Source: an uncultured Bacillota bacterium
GTDB taxonomy: Bacteria > Bacillota > JAAYKD01
Assembly: GCA_937897315.1 (NCBI GenBank)
Contig: CALCNS010000072.1
Span: forward strand, 1 to 9,295
Direction: 5' to 3'
DNA: 9,295 nt
Shown: piece by piece, positions 1 to 7,395 of the stretch
Layout: each line of letters starts with the position of its first letter
Numbering within the stretch: position 1 is the stretch's first letter
Notes under the pieces: model-generated
Told to the model about the DNA's origin: nothing
What the model saw: only the letters and a program-made list of their open reading frames with translations
Database searches by the model: none
Position numbers and translations under genes: made by a program

Positions 1-48
1 CGAGATTCCGAAACGTGACTGGAGTTCAGACGTGTGCTCTTCCGATCT
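1..48 (+). other. Illumina P7/Read-2 adapter with i7 index (sequencing artefact)
   Basis: Bases 15-48 match the standard TruSeq Read-2 adapter from GTGACTGG through CTTCCGATCT with no mismatch that I can see. Bases 1-6 (CGAGAT) match the end of the P7 flow-cell primer, and the eight bases between them (7-14, TCCGAAAC) sit exactly where the i7 index lies. Genomic sequence therefore begins at base 49. The adapter keeps the permease frame open and would append a spurious tail containing KSTRLNSSH to the predicted protein. Nothing in these bases should be interpreted biologically. Confidence 0.98.
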
Positions 49-1490
49 ATAACCGACATGGATGCAGACTTAATCGCGGGTAGTAATCCAAAAAAGATGG
101 CAATAATGGCGGTTGAACCCACTACTATACCGTAGCTTCGCATGACATTGCTGAGGATAACGAAAAATGGATTTCGATTTGTAATTTGGTTCAGAATCGA
201 TTGAACTTCAACGAGAAGGAATCCTAAACTGCCACCCAAAAAGGTTACCATAACTGCCTCAGCTAACACCATTGCAATAATATTCTTTCTCATGGCTCCG
301 ATTGCTTTCAAAATTGCCATTTCGCGTTTGCGTTCCGTAACCATGATCAAAATATTGGCTGCCACTAATAAGGCTGCGTTAAATAGGATCAAGATCAAAA
401 TCGGCAAGCGTAAATCGGCTGAAATGACAGCTTGTTGTTCCCGAATCGCTTGATTTTTGAGGTCGAGAGATAATTTAAGAGGAAGATTGCGAAACGCAAT
501 TTCAGGTTCGAGAGAGAAATTGCTCAATAAGCGCTCCTCTGCTTTAGGTGCACTCACGAACTGAAAGTGAGGAAAAAGATTTCCTAAATCATAGACAATG
601 TCTTCTAAGTAGGTTAAATCCTCGGTTTGAAGGCTTAGTTGTTCCGGATAATAGGGGGTTTGATTACCGACTTTGTTCCAAAGATTCCACCATAGGGCTT
701 TTGAAACATAAATCTCGCTACTGTAGCCATAAATTTGTTCGGCACTGGTAAGCCCGGTTGCCGAATTAATGTAACTTATGTAACGCGTGGGTATGGCTAC
801 AATACCAATGACTTTAAGCTCAACTGTTTCTTCTTTAAACCATTGAGCATGTAGCCGATTCTCTATTCTGCTAAACCGCGGAACTGTCAATTCAATCGTA
901 TCTCCAACTTTATATTGCGTTTCGCTTCCAGGGATATATTGAGAAATAACGACAGAGTTGAGATCATTTGCTTTGCCTGAAAACCAGTGTCCGTCGATTA
1001 AGTATTCTTCCATGGCATGGTCTTTGGTATCTATGCCCTGAGTTTCTCTTCCGACGACAGAGACTTGCATTTGTGTGTTAAGCCAAGCGGGAAAACGAAG
1101 AATTGGATTTATCGCGCATATACCGGCTATTTCGTTTAATGCAGCTAGATCTTCAGTGGTAAAATAATTATTCCGCTCTGCAAGCCGTAAGTAGCCTGTA
1201 TTTGAGTATTCAGGATAATATAATTCGTAATCTGTAAAATCACTCAATGGTTCATCTTCAAATACCCAATGCTCTCCTACTTTTGGCATTTCCAAAGACA
1301 GTTTTTCTGCATAGGCAATGATCTCACCATTTTGCATTCTTCGAACGAATTGGCCTGCACCACCTGCATATCCCTTTTCCAAGCTGACGGAGTAGCTCAA
1401 AAAGGAAGCAGCTACCGTCATGGACAAAATCGCCAAAAGACTTCTGGCCAAATTTCTCAACGCATTGGTTATACCTAGTCGTAAGAACAT
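49..1490 (-). CDS. FtsX/MacB-type ABC transporter permease, 3' end lost at the contig end
   Basis: This is a membrane subunit of an ABC transporter of the FtsX/MacB class. I translated 480 codons with no interruption. Helix 1 lies at about residues 15-37, followed by an extracellular domain of about 320 residues. Three helices follow at about 361-384, 402-428 and 452-472. The signature ERKREMAILKAIGA (386-399), just after helix 2, is typical of the FtsX-like permease domain, and a proline-alanine motif follows helix 4. In this family that motif sits close to the C-terminus, so only a few residues are probably missing where the adapter begins. The start is ATG at 1490, preceded by GAGGG at 7-8 nt; the frame is closed by TGA at 1500-1502. 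The partner ATPase is absent and may lie beyond the lost end. The family exports peptides, lipoproteins or antimicrobials, or acts mechanically on the envelope; the substrate here cannot be told. Confidence 0.9.
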
Positions 1491-1782
1491 AAGAATCCCT
1501 CATTTTGATTATTTTTTGCGTTTTCATAGTACGCCTCGGTAAAATGATAAATACTCGATTGAGACTCAGAGAATCATTTAAACAATAAATGCTAACTTCC
1601 CGTTCTGGATTATGAACAACTCACACATCTTCACTAACAAGATGGACCTTCTGTTCCATTACCCGATCTACATAAAAATAACTGATTTAATTATAATAAA
1701 ATCCCCGAAAATAGTAAACTCTAAACCTTTTGAAAAAAACATTAAATGATTAGTGTTTCATATTCTTTCCAGGTTCGAGGGT
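1491..1782. other. Gene-free gap upstream of the permease (long leader)
   Basis: No convincing gene is visible here. On the minus strand it contains a sigma-A-like promoter at 1690-1718 and then about 190 nt of leader before the permease start. The leader contains a 12-codon minus-strand frame starting near 1659 (MEQKVHLVSEDV) whose only Shine-Dalgarno-like bases lie too close to it. An AT-rich plus-strand frame of about 45 codons begins with ATG near 1612 but has no ribosome binding site. A weak hairpin pairs ATGGA with TCCAT around 1642-1659. Confidence 0.6.
1690..1718 (-). promoter_or_regulatory. Sigma-A-like promoter for the permease gene
   Basis: On the minus strand the -35 box TTTACT (1713-1718) is followed by a 17-bp spacer and a perfect TATAAT (1690-1695). 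Transcription would start near 1683, giving an untranslated leader of about 190 nt before the permease ATG at 1490. It lies downstream of the regulator's terminator, so the permease seems to be transcribed separately from the regulator. Confidence 0.6.
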
Positions 1783-1819
1783 AAAAAAATACTACCCGTT
1801 TCATCATCTACAGGTAGTA
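1783..1819 (-). terminator. Rho-independent terminator of the HTH regulator gene
   Basis: Read on the minus strand, TACTACC (1813-1819) pairs with GGTAGTA (1790-1796) to give a 7-bp stem with a 16-nt loop. Seven uridines follow directly (1783-1789). It begins 32 bp beyond the stop codon of the HTH regulator gene. The stem is modest in G+C, but the clean U-run supports termination. Confidence 0.7.
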
Positions 1820-1850
1820 AAGATATTCTATTGTATTCAAAAGATCAAAC

Positions 1851-2786
1851 TTACTCTAGAAACCTCTCTAATCTTGCTTTTAATTTTTGTCTTGCTTGCT
1901 CACTATCATGTCCGATTTTATGATACTCCCCCGGCAACCAGTTTATAGAATCCTTAACAAGTTCCACAATACGCTTATTATCTTGTTTCTGGAGTAAAAT
2001 CCGATACAAATTTTCATGTGACCAGATTACGATAAATGCTTCGTAATCGTTTCTATTCTTAAGAATCTCGCAGTATGAATCAGAAGCTAAATCTAATTCT
2101 TTCGATTGCTGCTGACATAGGGCTAGTAAAAAGTTTATTCTCGTAGATGGATAGGTCACTATAGCCTCTTCACATAACTGTTTTGCTATTTCTCTGTGAC
2201 CGGTTATTACATATCCGTAAATAAGGTTAAAATTAGTAGTTAACGTTGGATTCAATTTGGCTTCGTCTTTCAAACGATCTAAAACGTCATCTGCACTGTC
2301 AAAAATGAATTGCAATGCAATTTTCATAACTTGGATTTGAATAATGATATCTTGATCTAATCCGCTATTTTTCTCTATGAAGTCATCTAATCGTTCAATC
2401 AATTCATGGGTTTGATGCAAAATATGTGTGTATTCAAGTGATAATAGTCTATATCCAATTTTCGGATCCGAAGTCGCCTCTTTATTTTGCTTTACTAAGT
2501 CTATTATCTTTGTATAATCTTCTGTAGCAGTATTAAAAAAATACCTGGAGATAGATTTTTTGATTTGGTCTTCATTACTATATGCCATTATATTGTCAAT
2601 GGTTGTATTAAGTATAGTCGCCAAGGATGGTAACAACTCGCTCACAGGTAGATTTCTTCCCTGTTCCCAATTGTAAATTGTGGAAAGAGTTACTCCCAAT
2701 TGAGATGCCAACTCACTTGGAGACAGATTACGATTCTCTCTCAATTCTCGAATTCTATTACCAATAAGTTGCTTCAAACAATCCAT
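1851..2786 (-). CDS. HTH (XRE/Cro-C1) transcriptional regulator with long helical, TPR-like C-terminal half
   Basis: This is a DNA-binding regulator of the XRE class. The helix-turn-helix is at about residues 8-62, with the family hallmark SELASQLGVTLSTIYNWEQG; the rest, to residue 311, is predicted helical. The layout of a short N-terminal HTH followed by about 240 residues of TPR-like helices, at about 300 residues in total, is that of the RRNPP peptide-sensing regulators (Rgg, PlcR, PrgX). I did not identify clear TPR consensus repeats, so peptide sensing is inference. The ATG at 2786 abuts the SD-like AAAGGGGG with no spacer. TTG at codon 4 (2777) would have a normal spacing of about 9 nt and may be the true start, shortening the protein to 308 residues. 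The gene has its own terminator and lies between the permease and the lipoprotein/SurA-like pair, so it may control one of them or itself. Confidence 0.87.
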   Translation of the reverse strand: MDCLKQLIGNRIRELRENRNLSPSELASQLGVTLSTIYNWEQGRNLPVSELLPSLATILNTTIDNIMAYSNEDQIKKSISRYFFNTATEDYTKIIDLVKQNKEATSDPKIGYRLLSLEYTHILHQTHELIERLDDFIEKNSGLDQDIIIQIQVMKIALQFIFDSADDVLDRLKDEAKLNPTLTTNFNLIYGYVITGHREIAKQLCEEAIVTYPSTRINFLLALCQQQSKELDLASDSYCEILKNRNDYEAFIVIWSHENLYRILLQKQDNKRIVELVKDSINWLPGEYHKIGHDSEQARQKLKARLERFLE

Positions 2787-2824
2787 CCCCCTTTGTGCAC
2801 CAAATTAGTTTCACTCTTATTTCC

Positions 2825-2839
2825 TCGCTATTTATGCGA
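2825..2839. promoter_or_regulatory. Candidate operator and weak promoter upstream of the HTH regulator
   Basis: TCGC and GCGA form an inverted repeat with a 7-bp centre. On the minus strand the centre holds CATAAA (2830-2835), which could serve as a -10 box with TTGGCT as -35 at a 16-bp spacing. Both boxes are poor matches. An inverted repeat over a -10 region about 40 bp ahead of an XRE gene is a common place for autorepression, but the 4-bp arms could arise by chance. Confidence 0.25.
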
Positions 2840-2861
2840 ATTCCTTTAAATAAGCCAAACG

Positions 2862-2892
2862 AAAAGCAGCGAGCTTTTAACACTCGCTGCTT
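2862..2892 (-). terminator. Rho-independent terminator of the lipoprotein/SurA-like unit
   Basis: The arms AAGCAGCGAG (2864-2873 on the plus strand) and CTCGCTGCTT (2883-2892) form a perfect 10-bp stem with a 9-nt loop. On the minus strand it is followed by the U-rich tail TTTTCGTTT. It starts about 24 bp past the stop codon of the SurA-like gene. The plus-strand side has no U-run, so it acts on minus-strand transcripts and separates this unit from the HTH regulator gene. Confidence 0.85.
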
Positions 2893-2916
2893 AGGAGAAA
2901 AGATATCCCATTTTGG

Positions 2917-3588
2917 TTAAGGTATTTCAACTAGAATCTGAATCGAAGCTTTTTCAAATAAACTATTAATCATTTGCTGATACTCCTCAAGAGAAGCGTC
3001 TTTGTATTCTGCTAGAAATTGTGCTGCAGTCATTTTCTTTACACGCATTGGTATTAAATACGCTTCTGTATATTCTTCATAGGTCATCGACAGGCTTTTT
3101 GCATAGTCCGTTAGAAACTGTAATTGCTCTGGAGTCAGCATTTCTGGAGCTTTCGCTTCATATAAACGAGCTTCCTCTTCTGTGTATACATACCCTTTTG
3201 CTTTGGCGGCTTGATAAAGTAGTTCGTCTTGAATCATTTTTTTGAGAATCTTTTGATTGCGAAGCGGATCGTTGTGAAACTCATTTATATAAGCGATTCG
3301 TTCTTCATATTCTTCATTGCCAATTCTACCTGAATTTCGACTTTCCAGTAAATTAGCAGAGTTATATTTATAAGATATATCAGCATTTATGAGGAAGCGC
3401 TCATATTCTTTGAGCGGAATTTCAACACCATTTACAACAGCTGCTGCAATTTGCTCATTACGTAACGTTATTTCCTTTGGCAAAATATCTTCTGAAGTTA
3501 TAATCGGGTGGCTTCCACCTTGAACCGTCAAAAACAACGATGTTAAGAGCAAGGCAAAAAGCAGGATGATTGCGCTTCTCTTTTTCAT
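2917..3588 (-). CDS. Secreted SurA-N/PrsA-like protein lacking a parvulin domain
   Basis: This is a 223-residue exported protein. Residues 1-25 form a Sec signal peptide or membrane anchor (MKKR, then a long hydrophobic run). There is no cysteine, so it is not a lipoprotein. Residues about 48-140 follow the SurA N-terminal pattern: AAAVVNGVEIPLKEYERF, then a helix with IQDELLYQAAKAKGY and EEEA. The C-terminus (FEKASIQIL) resembles the closing segment of PrsA-type foldases. The parvulin PPIase domain that normally lies between is missing, so a chaperone or binding role without isomerase activity is inferred. The ATG at 3588 is chosen because GGAGG lies 7 nt upstream; a longer frame from TTG at 3633 has no such site. 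The gene follows the lipoprotein gene by 98 bp with no terminator between, so they are probably co-transcribed. An isolated TTGACA at 3628-3633 lacks a well-placed -10. Confidence 0.85.
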   Translation of the reverse strand: MKKRSAIILLFALLLTSLFLTVQGGSHPIITSEDILPKEITLRNEQIAAAVVNGVEIPLKEYERFLINADISYKYNSANLLESRNSGRIGNEEYEERIAYINEFHNDPLRNQKILKKMIQDELLYQAAKAKGYVYTEEEARLYEAKAPEMLTPEQLQFLTDYAKSLSMTYEEYTEAYLIPMRVKKMTAAQFLAEYKDASLEEYQQMINSLFEKASIQILVEIP

Positions 3589-3686
3589 ATCATTACCTCC
3601 CAAATCTAGTTTATCTTTGTTCAACTGTGTCAAATGTCCAATGGTATTACCTCATTATTTTCTTGATTTATCCTAATATACGTGAT

Positions 3687-5558
3687 TTATTGAGGGAATT
3701 GTGCCGTAATAAGCCGTGGATAACCTGTGTACCGATCTTCTATTTCATCGTAATGCATACCTATGATGTAGATTTTGTCACCGGACGCAGATAGTGTTCC
3801 AATAAACCGATTTCGATGTATGTTTTCCATATCGGGGGCATTTCGAAATAACGGGTATAACTCAGGCAATCTTAGAATTGTTCTTTGCCACTCATCTGTG
3901 GCAGTATTGAAGAAGGCAAAAGCATATCCCATTTTGCGACTAGCATAACCGTTTACCGTTACGGCTAATTGCTCGGTTTTGTATCCCTGGTCAATATCAA
4001 TCTCATAACTGAGAGCCGGATGTACAGCAACAACAGGGTCACCTGTTTCGCTTAGGATGTGGATTTGGTGCAGCTTACTGACTTGATCCGGTTGAGATTT
4101 ATCTATATTTTCACCCATCATTTGGTAGAGTCCTGTGCTTGAATTACCGACAACAATGTGATCGCCGTAAACTAGAAGATTGGTTCCACCGAATGGGAAC
4201 CTCTGAACTTGCCCACTCATGGGGTTTAATAACCCATATCCACAATATTCATCCTTTCCACCTTGGTTATTGGTATTACGGCTCCAACTAAAGGCAAGCC
4301 GTTCTTCTCCCAAATAAGCAATTTTCCTTAATAACGTTTCTTCCGATAGACCAAGCTTCTGCAAATCATAGCTCATGAAATTGCTTTGAACCTTGCCATC
4401 TGAGAAATCTCGAATCACCAAACTTTCAACCTCATGGGTGAAATAAGCGACCCGGACAATCTCGTTTCCATTGGTCAGGAAAGCCAACTTTCCATCCATC
4501 CAGGAAGCGGCTTCTTTTGGCACCTGAAACGTCGACATCTCTTCAATGCCGCTTTCATTACAGGAAAAGGGAATAAATGTTTGCTCGCTACCCCTTGCAT
4601 AACGGATGGAATATAACCAGAGTTGATCACTTAAAGGCATAATCCGATACTCACCGGACACGCTCGTTGGAATACTGAATTGATGTTCCGCTATAATGTT
4701 GCCGTTGCTTGGGTTGATTAGTTGAGCAGTCACTTGTGTAGCTCGTTCATAGCATAGCAATAGACAATTCTCGTCGATTTCAAATAGATAGTCCGCTTTA
4801 TCATTAATGGTTCCGGTAATGGAATCTCTTTTAGTGGATAGACCAAGTTGAGGTAAATCGATTTCGGTAATCACCGCTTCCTTCACCTCAAAACCGTCTT
4901 CTTTCAATAAGTTCAGACTATATTTCAGATAACCATACTCATCCAGTTCGTAGTAGCTTTCATTAGCTAATGAACGAGCTTCTGCATACCACTGATCATT
5001 AAGAACAGTCCCTGCGTTACCTCTCTCCAACTTTTCTTTTCGCTCAAGGACTCCTCCCGCTACTTCGTAATAAAAGGTATTAAACTCACTGAAATCACTC
5101 TTACTTATTGGGCCGTCGTATTTCTTTTTGTCATATAGATATATACTAACTATGTTTTCAGTTGCCTCTGCTTCTACAACCGGATAATCCTTGAGAAACC
5201 GAAGAATGTCCTCTCCTTTCAGCAAATCCCCGATTGGTTTTCGTCCAAAACTTCTATCTTCTTGAGGAACGGTGTCTTGATAATTGAACGAGTATTCGTA
5301 TTGATGCTTGATATCATTTAAAACGATATCTAAACTCATATTATCAGAAGTAATGTTTTTTTGAAGATTCGCAGCGAAAGATTCGAAAGCATCCTCATTT
5401 GCATGAAATAGTTCTGACATATCTTCCAACGATTCAGGGTATTCATGTACACGATTTTGATCGTGTAGACTTGTATCTACTTTAAGTCGATTACATCCCA
5501 TTATTAATACCAGCAATAGTACCAAGAGGATGATGCTTGGAATTCGTAATTTTTTCAT
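3687..5558 (-). CDS. Large lipoprotein of unknown function, possible beta-propeller
   Basis: This is a 623-residue predicted lipoprotein. Lys residues and a long hydrophobic segment lead to the lipobox IMGC, with Cys22 as the lipidated residue, so the mature protein should be tethered to the outer face of the membrane. Residues about 30-210 are mixed and charged. The remaining 400 or so residues are rich in short strands separated by turns containing G, N and D (for example NPSNGNIIAEHQF and NPMSGQVQRFPF), which suggests a beta-propeller; I find no named repeat motif. I choose ATG at 5558 because AGAGAGG lies 5 nt upstream; an upstream in-frame GTG (5564) overlaps that site. The start overlaps the stop of a short upstream frame as ATGA. 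The SurA-like gene follows on the same strand, so the pair probably works together at the cell surface. I do not recognise a specific family. Confidence 0.85.
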   Translation of the reverse strand: MKKLRIPSIILLVLLLVLIMGCNRLKVDTSLHDQNRVHEYPESLEDMSELFHANEDAFESFAANLQKNITSDNMSLDIVLNDIKHQYEYSFNYQDTVPQEDRSFGRKPIGDLLKGEDILRFLKDYPVVEAEATENIVSIYLYDKKKYDGPISKSDFSEFNTFYYEVAGGVLERKEKLERGNAGTVLNDQWYAEARSLANESYYELDEYGYLKYSLNLLKEDGFEVKEAVITEIDLPQLGLSTKRDSITGTINDKADYLFEIDENCLLLCYERATQVTAQLINPSNGNIIAEHQFSIPTSVSGEYRIMPLSDQLWLYSIRYARGSEQTFIPFSCNESGIEEMSTFQVPKEAASWMDGKLAFLTNGNEIVRVAYFTHEVESLVIRDFSDGKVQSNFMSYDLQKLGLSEETLLRKIAYLGEERLAFSWSRNTNNQGGKDEYCGYGLLNPMSGQVQRFPFGGTNLLVYGDHIVVGNSSTGLYQMMGENIDKSQPDQVSKLHQIHILSETGDPVVAVHPALSYEIDIDQGYKTEQLAVTVNGYASRKMGYAFAFFNTATDEWQRTILRLPELYPLFRNAPDMENIHRNRFIGTLSASGDKIYIIGMHYDEIEDRYTGYPRLITAQFPQ

Positions 5559-5617
5559 ATGCACCTCTCTAAATAAAAAATAGTTGTGGTCAAAGCATAT
5601 TTATCCATTGGACTCAT
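5555..5617 (-). CDS. Possible small upstream ORF coupled to the lipoprotein gene
   Basis: A 20-codon frame starts at ATG 5617; an in-frame ATG at 5608 would give 17 codons and lies 9 nt after GAGGGGG, a good ribosome binding site. The TGA stop shares ATGA with the lipoprotein start, the classic coupling arrangement. The same frame stays open upstream without a start to a TAA near 5695, and that stretch encodes residues including VHSEHELQG and MSPMDKY. These faintly recall the C-terminal end of DDE integrase-type transposases (H-S-x-L, then M-S-P). It could be a leader peptide, a degraded transposase tail, or chance. Confidence 0.25.
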   Translation of the reverse strand: MSPMDKYALTTTIFYLERCI

Positions 5618-6005
5618 CCCCCTCACTCCCTGTAACTCATGTTCTGAGTGCACTGCCTTATTCGCGTATTCTTCTGTTTCTTATTATGTTATAAACTTTT
5701 CTCTATTAGTATATACGTTCAAACCGTCGCAAAAAACGGGGTCGAATTCAAATAAATTTTCCTTTCAATATATAAACGGAGGTAGAGTAGGTTTTCGGAC
5801 ACTCCATATCTGGTATTATTTTGATATTTTTTGTATTAAACAGAAACAACAGATGTCAGCAAGAGATTCTAATACACAAAAGAAAATCTCCAGCATAAGC
5901 ATAACACTTAGCTGAAGATTTTTAAACATCAAACTATTTGAATTTTTTATAAACCTTTTTAAGCCTTCTGATTCTTTAAGAATTTTAATCGTTGCCTCTA
6001 TTGGT
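5618..6005. other. Gap of about 390 bp between scfB and the lipoprotein gene
   Basis: The gap is AT-rich and holds one clear element, the hairpin terminator at 5883-5922. A 109-codon plus-strand frame (5586-5915) begins with GTG, has no ribosome binding site, has a protein-unlike composition and runs into the terminator stem, so I do not call it a gene. The lipoprotein promoter should lie here. TATACT, TATAAC and CATAAT occur on the minus strand around 5685-5715, but none has a good -35 box at 16-18 bp. No tRNA or riboswitch was recognised. Confidence 0.6.
5883..5922 (-). terminator. Terminator downstream of scfB, possibly bidirectional
   Basis: The arms 5883-5894 and 5911-5922 pair over 12 positions with one mismatch (5890/5915) and a 16-nt loop. 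Minus-strand transcripts from scfB meet TTTTCTTTT after the stem, and plus-strand transcripts meet a short run of Us. It lies about 85 bp past the scfB stop and is the best candidate for the end of the scfA-scfB transcript. Confidence 0.7.
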
Positions 6006-7382
6006 CTAGTCTTCCTGCGCCTCTGCCACTTGCATCATAATGGCACATTCCATGCGTTTGCGGAATAAACGGCAGCCTTGTTCATAGACACCGGTAATAC
6101 TTCCTGTGGCATGGTAGGCGTTGGCCGCACATCCACCGGCACAGTAAAGGCGAGCCCAGCAGGTCTTGCATTCTTCATGAGAATATACATTGCATTGCTT
6201 GAATTCGGCTTGCTTTTGAGGGTTGGTAATGCCATCTTGTAAATTGCCGAGACAATACTCGGTTTCCCCCACAAACTGATGACATGGGTAGAGGTCTCCC
6301 CAGGGGGTCACTGCCAAATACTCGGTGCCGGAGCCGCAGCCGGAAATTCGTTTATAGATGCAGGGGCCGGCTTGCAAGTCGACCATATAATGATAAAAAG
6401 TAATGGGCTTTCCGTCTGCTTTACGTTGCAGCATATCTTTGGCCAAAATCTCGTAGTGCTCCATGACCGTGGGCATGTCGGCTTCGGTAATGGCATAGGG
6501 ATCTCCCGGGGCACAAACCACCGGTTCCATGCTGAGTTCGGAGAAGCCTAAATCGGCCATGTGGAAGAGATCGTTGGTAAAATCGGTGTTGAAGTGAGTG
6601 AAGGTGCCGCGCATGTAGTATTCTTTATCTCCGCGGGCTTCCACCAATTTCTTGAATTTTGGCACGATCACATCGTAACTACCACAGCCATGAATATCTT
6701 TGCGCAGGCGGTCGTGGGTCTCGGGGCGTCCGTCAAGACTGAGGACCACATTATACATTTCCTTATTACAGAATTCAATGACATCATCATCGATGAGGAC
6801 GCCATTGGTGGTCAGGGTGAAGCGGAAGCGCTTGTGGCTATCTAGTTCTCTGCTGCGGGCATATTGAACCACGTCTTTGACCATTTTCCAGTTCATCAGG
6901 GGCTCGCCACCAAAGAAATCTACTTCTAAGTTGGTGCGGGTGCCTGAGTTGGCAATGAGATAGTCGATGGCCTGCTTGCCTACTTCTAAGCTCATGATCG
7001 CTCGTTCACCCTGATATTTCCCTTGAGCGGCAAAGCAGTATTGGCAGTCGAGATTGCAGGTGTGGGCTACATGCAAGCAGAGTGCTTTAACCACGGAATT
7101 GCGTAAGGTCAGGTCGAGATCGAGGTTTTCGAAGGTATCGGGGCTGTAGAGTTTTCCGCTTTGTTCAAGGGCGCGAATATCCTCAAGAACGACGCGCAGC
7201 TCCTCATCGGTGACGGTTGGGTCATCGCCATATTTTAGCAGCATTTGGCGAATAATTTCCTCAGCTTCGGTGGTTTGATACAATGCAATCATGTCGTAGG
7301 CCACCGGGTCTACATTGTGCACGGAGCTGCTGTTGCTGTCGATGACGATGTTATATCCGTTGAGTTTGTATTGATGTACCAT
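6006..7382 (-). CDS. scfB: Radical SAM/SPASM SCIFF peptide maturase (thioether-forming)
   Basis: ScfB is the cytoplasmic radical SAM enzyme that joins Cys sulfurs of the SCIFF precursor to carbon atoms of other residues. The protein is 458 residues long, close to the usual length. Residues about 1-90 are the precursor-binding region. The SAM cluster motif CNLDCQYC is at 109-116 and FFGGEP at 156-161. The Cys-rich SPASM part expected to bind two auxiliary 4Fe-4S clusters includes Cys 341, 349, 367, 377, 397, 405, 408, 414, 418 and 437 (for example CKTCWARLYCAGGC). The ATG at 7382 is preceded by AAAGGGG at 6 nt; an earlier in-frame start at 7409 falls inside a hairpin and has no such site. The precursor gene scfA lies 80 bp upstream. 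Sampled G+C here is 50-58%, well above the genes to its left. The family is best characterised by CteB of Clostridium thermocellum. Confidence 0.95.
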   Translation of the reverse strand: MVHQYKLNGYNIVIDSNSSSVHNVDPVAYDMIALYQTTEAEEIIRQMLLKYGDDPTVTDEELRVVLEDIRALEQSGKLYSPDTFENLDLDLTLRNSVVKALCLHVAHTCNLDCQYCFAAQGKYQGERAIMSLEVGKQAIDYLIANSGTRTNLEVDFFGGEPLMNWKMVKDVVQYARSRELDSHKRFRFTLTTNGVLIDDDVIEFCNKEMYNVVLSLDGRPETHDRLRKDIHGCGSYDVIVPKFKKLVEARGDKEYYMRGTFTHFNTDFTNDLFHMADLGFSELSMEPVVCAPGDPYAITEADMPTVMEHYEILAKDMLQRKADGKPITFYHYMVDLQAGPCIYKRISGCGSGTEYLAVTPWGDLYPCHQFVGETEYCLGNLQDGITNPQKQAEFKQCNVYSHEECKTCWARLYCAGGCAANAYHATGSITGVYEQGCRLFRKRMECAIMMQVAEAQED

Positions 7383-7395
7383 ATTATTCCCCTTT

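Noticed and set aside
1324..1527. Minus-strand 67-codon frame beginning MKTQKIIKM with a GAGG six bases upstream
   Set aside because: It overlaps the permease start in another frame and runs out inside it. Its product is unlike a protein family, whereas the permease frame gives a full, recognisable FtsX sequence.
1612..1749. Plus-strand frame of about 45 codons that might be a signalling peptide for the HTH regulator
   Set aside because: It has no ribosome binding site and no signal-peptide character, and it lies antisense to the permease promoter and leader.
3589..3633. Longer N-terminus for the SurA-like protein from TTG 3633
   Set aside because: It would place 15 polar residues before a clear MKKR signal peptide, and only the internal ATG has a well-spaced GGAGG.
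5586..5915. Plus-strand 109-codon frame in the gap upstream of the lipoprotein gene
   Set aside because: It starts with GTG without a ribosome binding site, has AT-driven composition, and ends inside the terminator stem. No family resemblance was seen.
6279..6845. Two plus-strand frames of 90 and 94 codons opposite scfB
   Set aside because: They are antisense shadows of the G+C-rich scfB coding sequence, with no ribosome binding sites.
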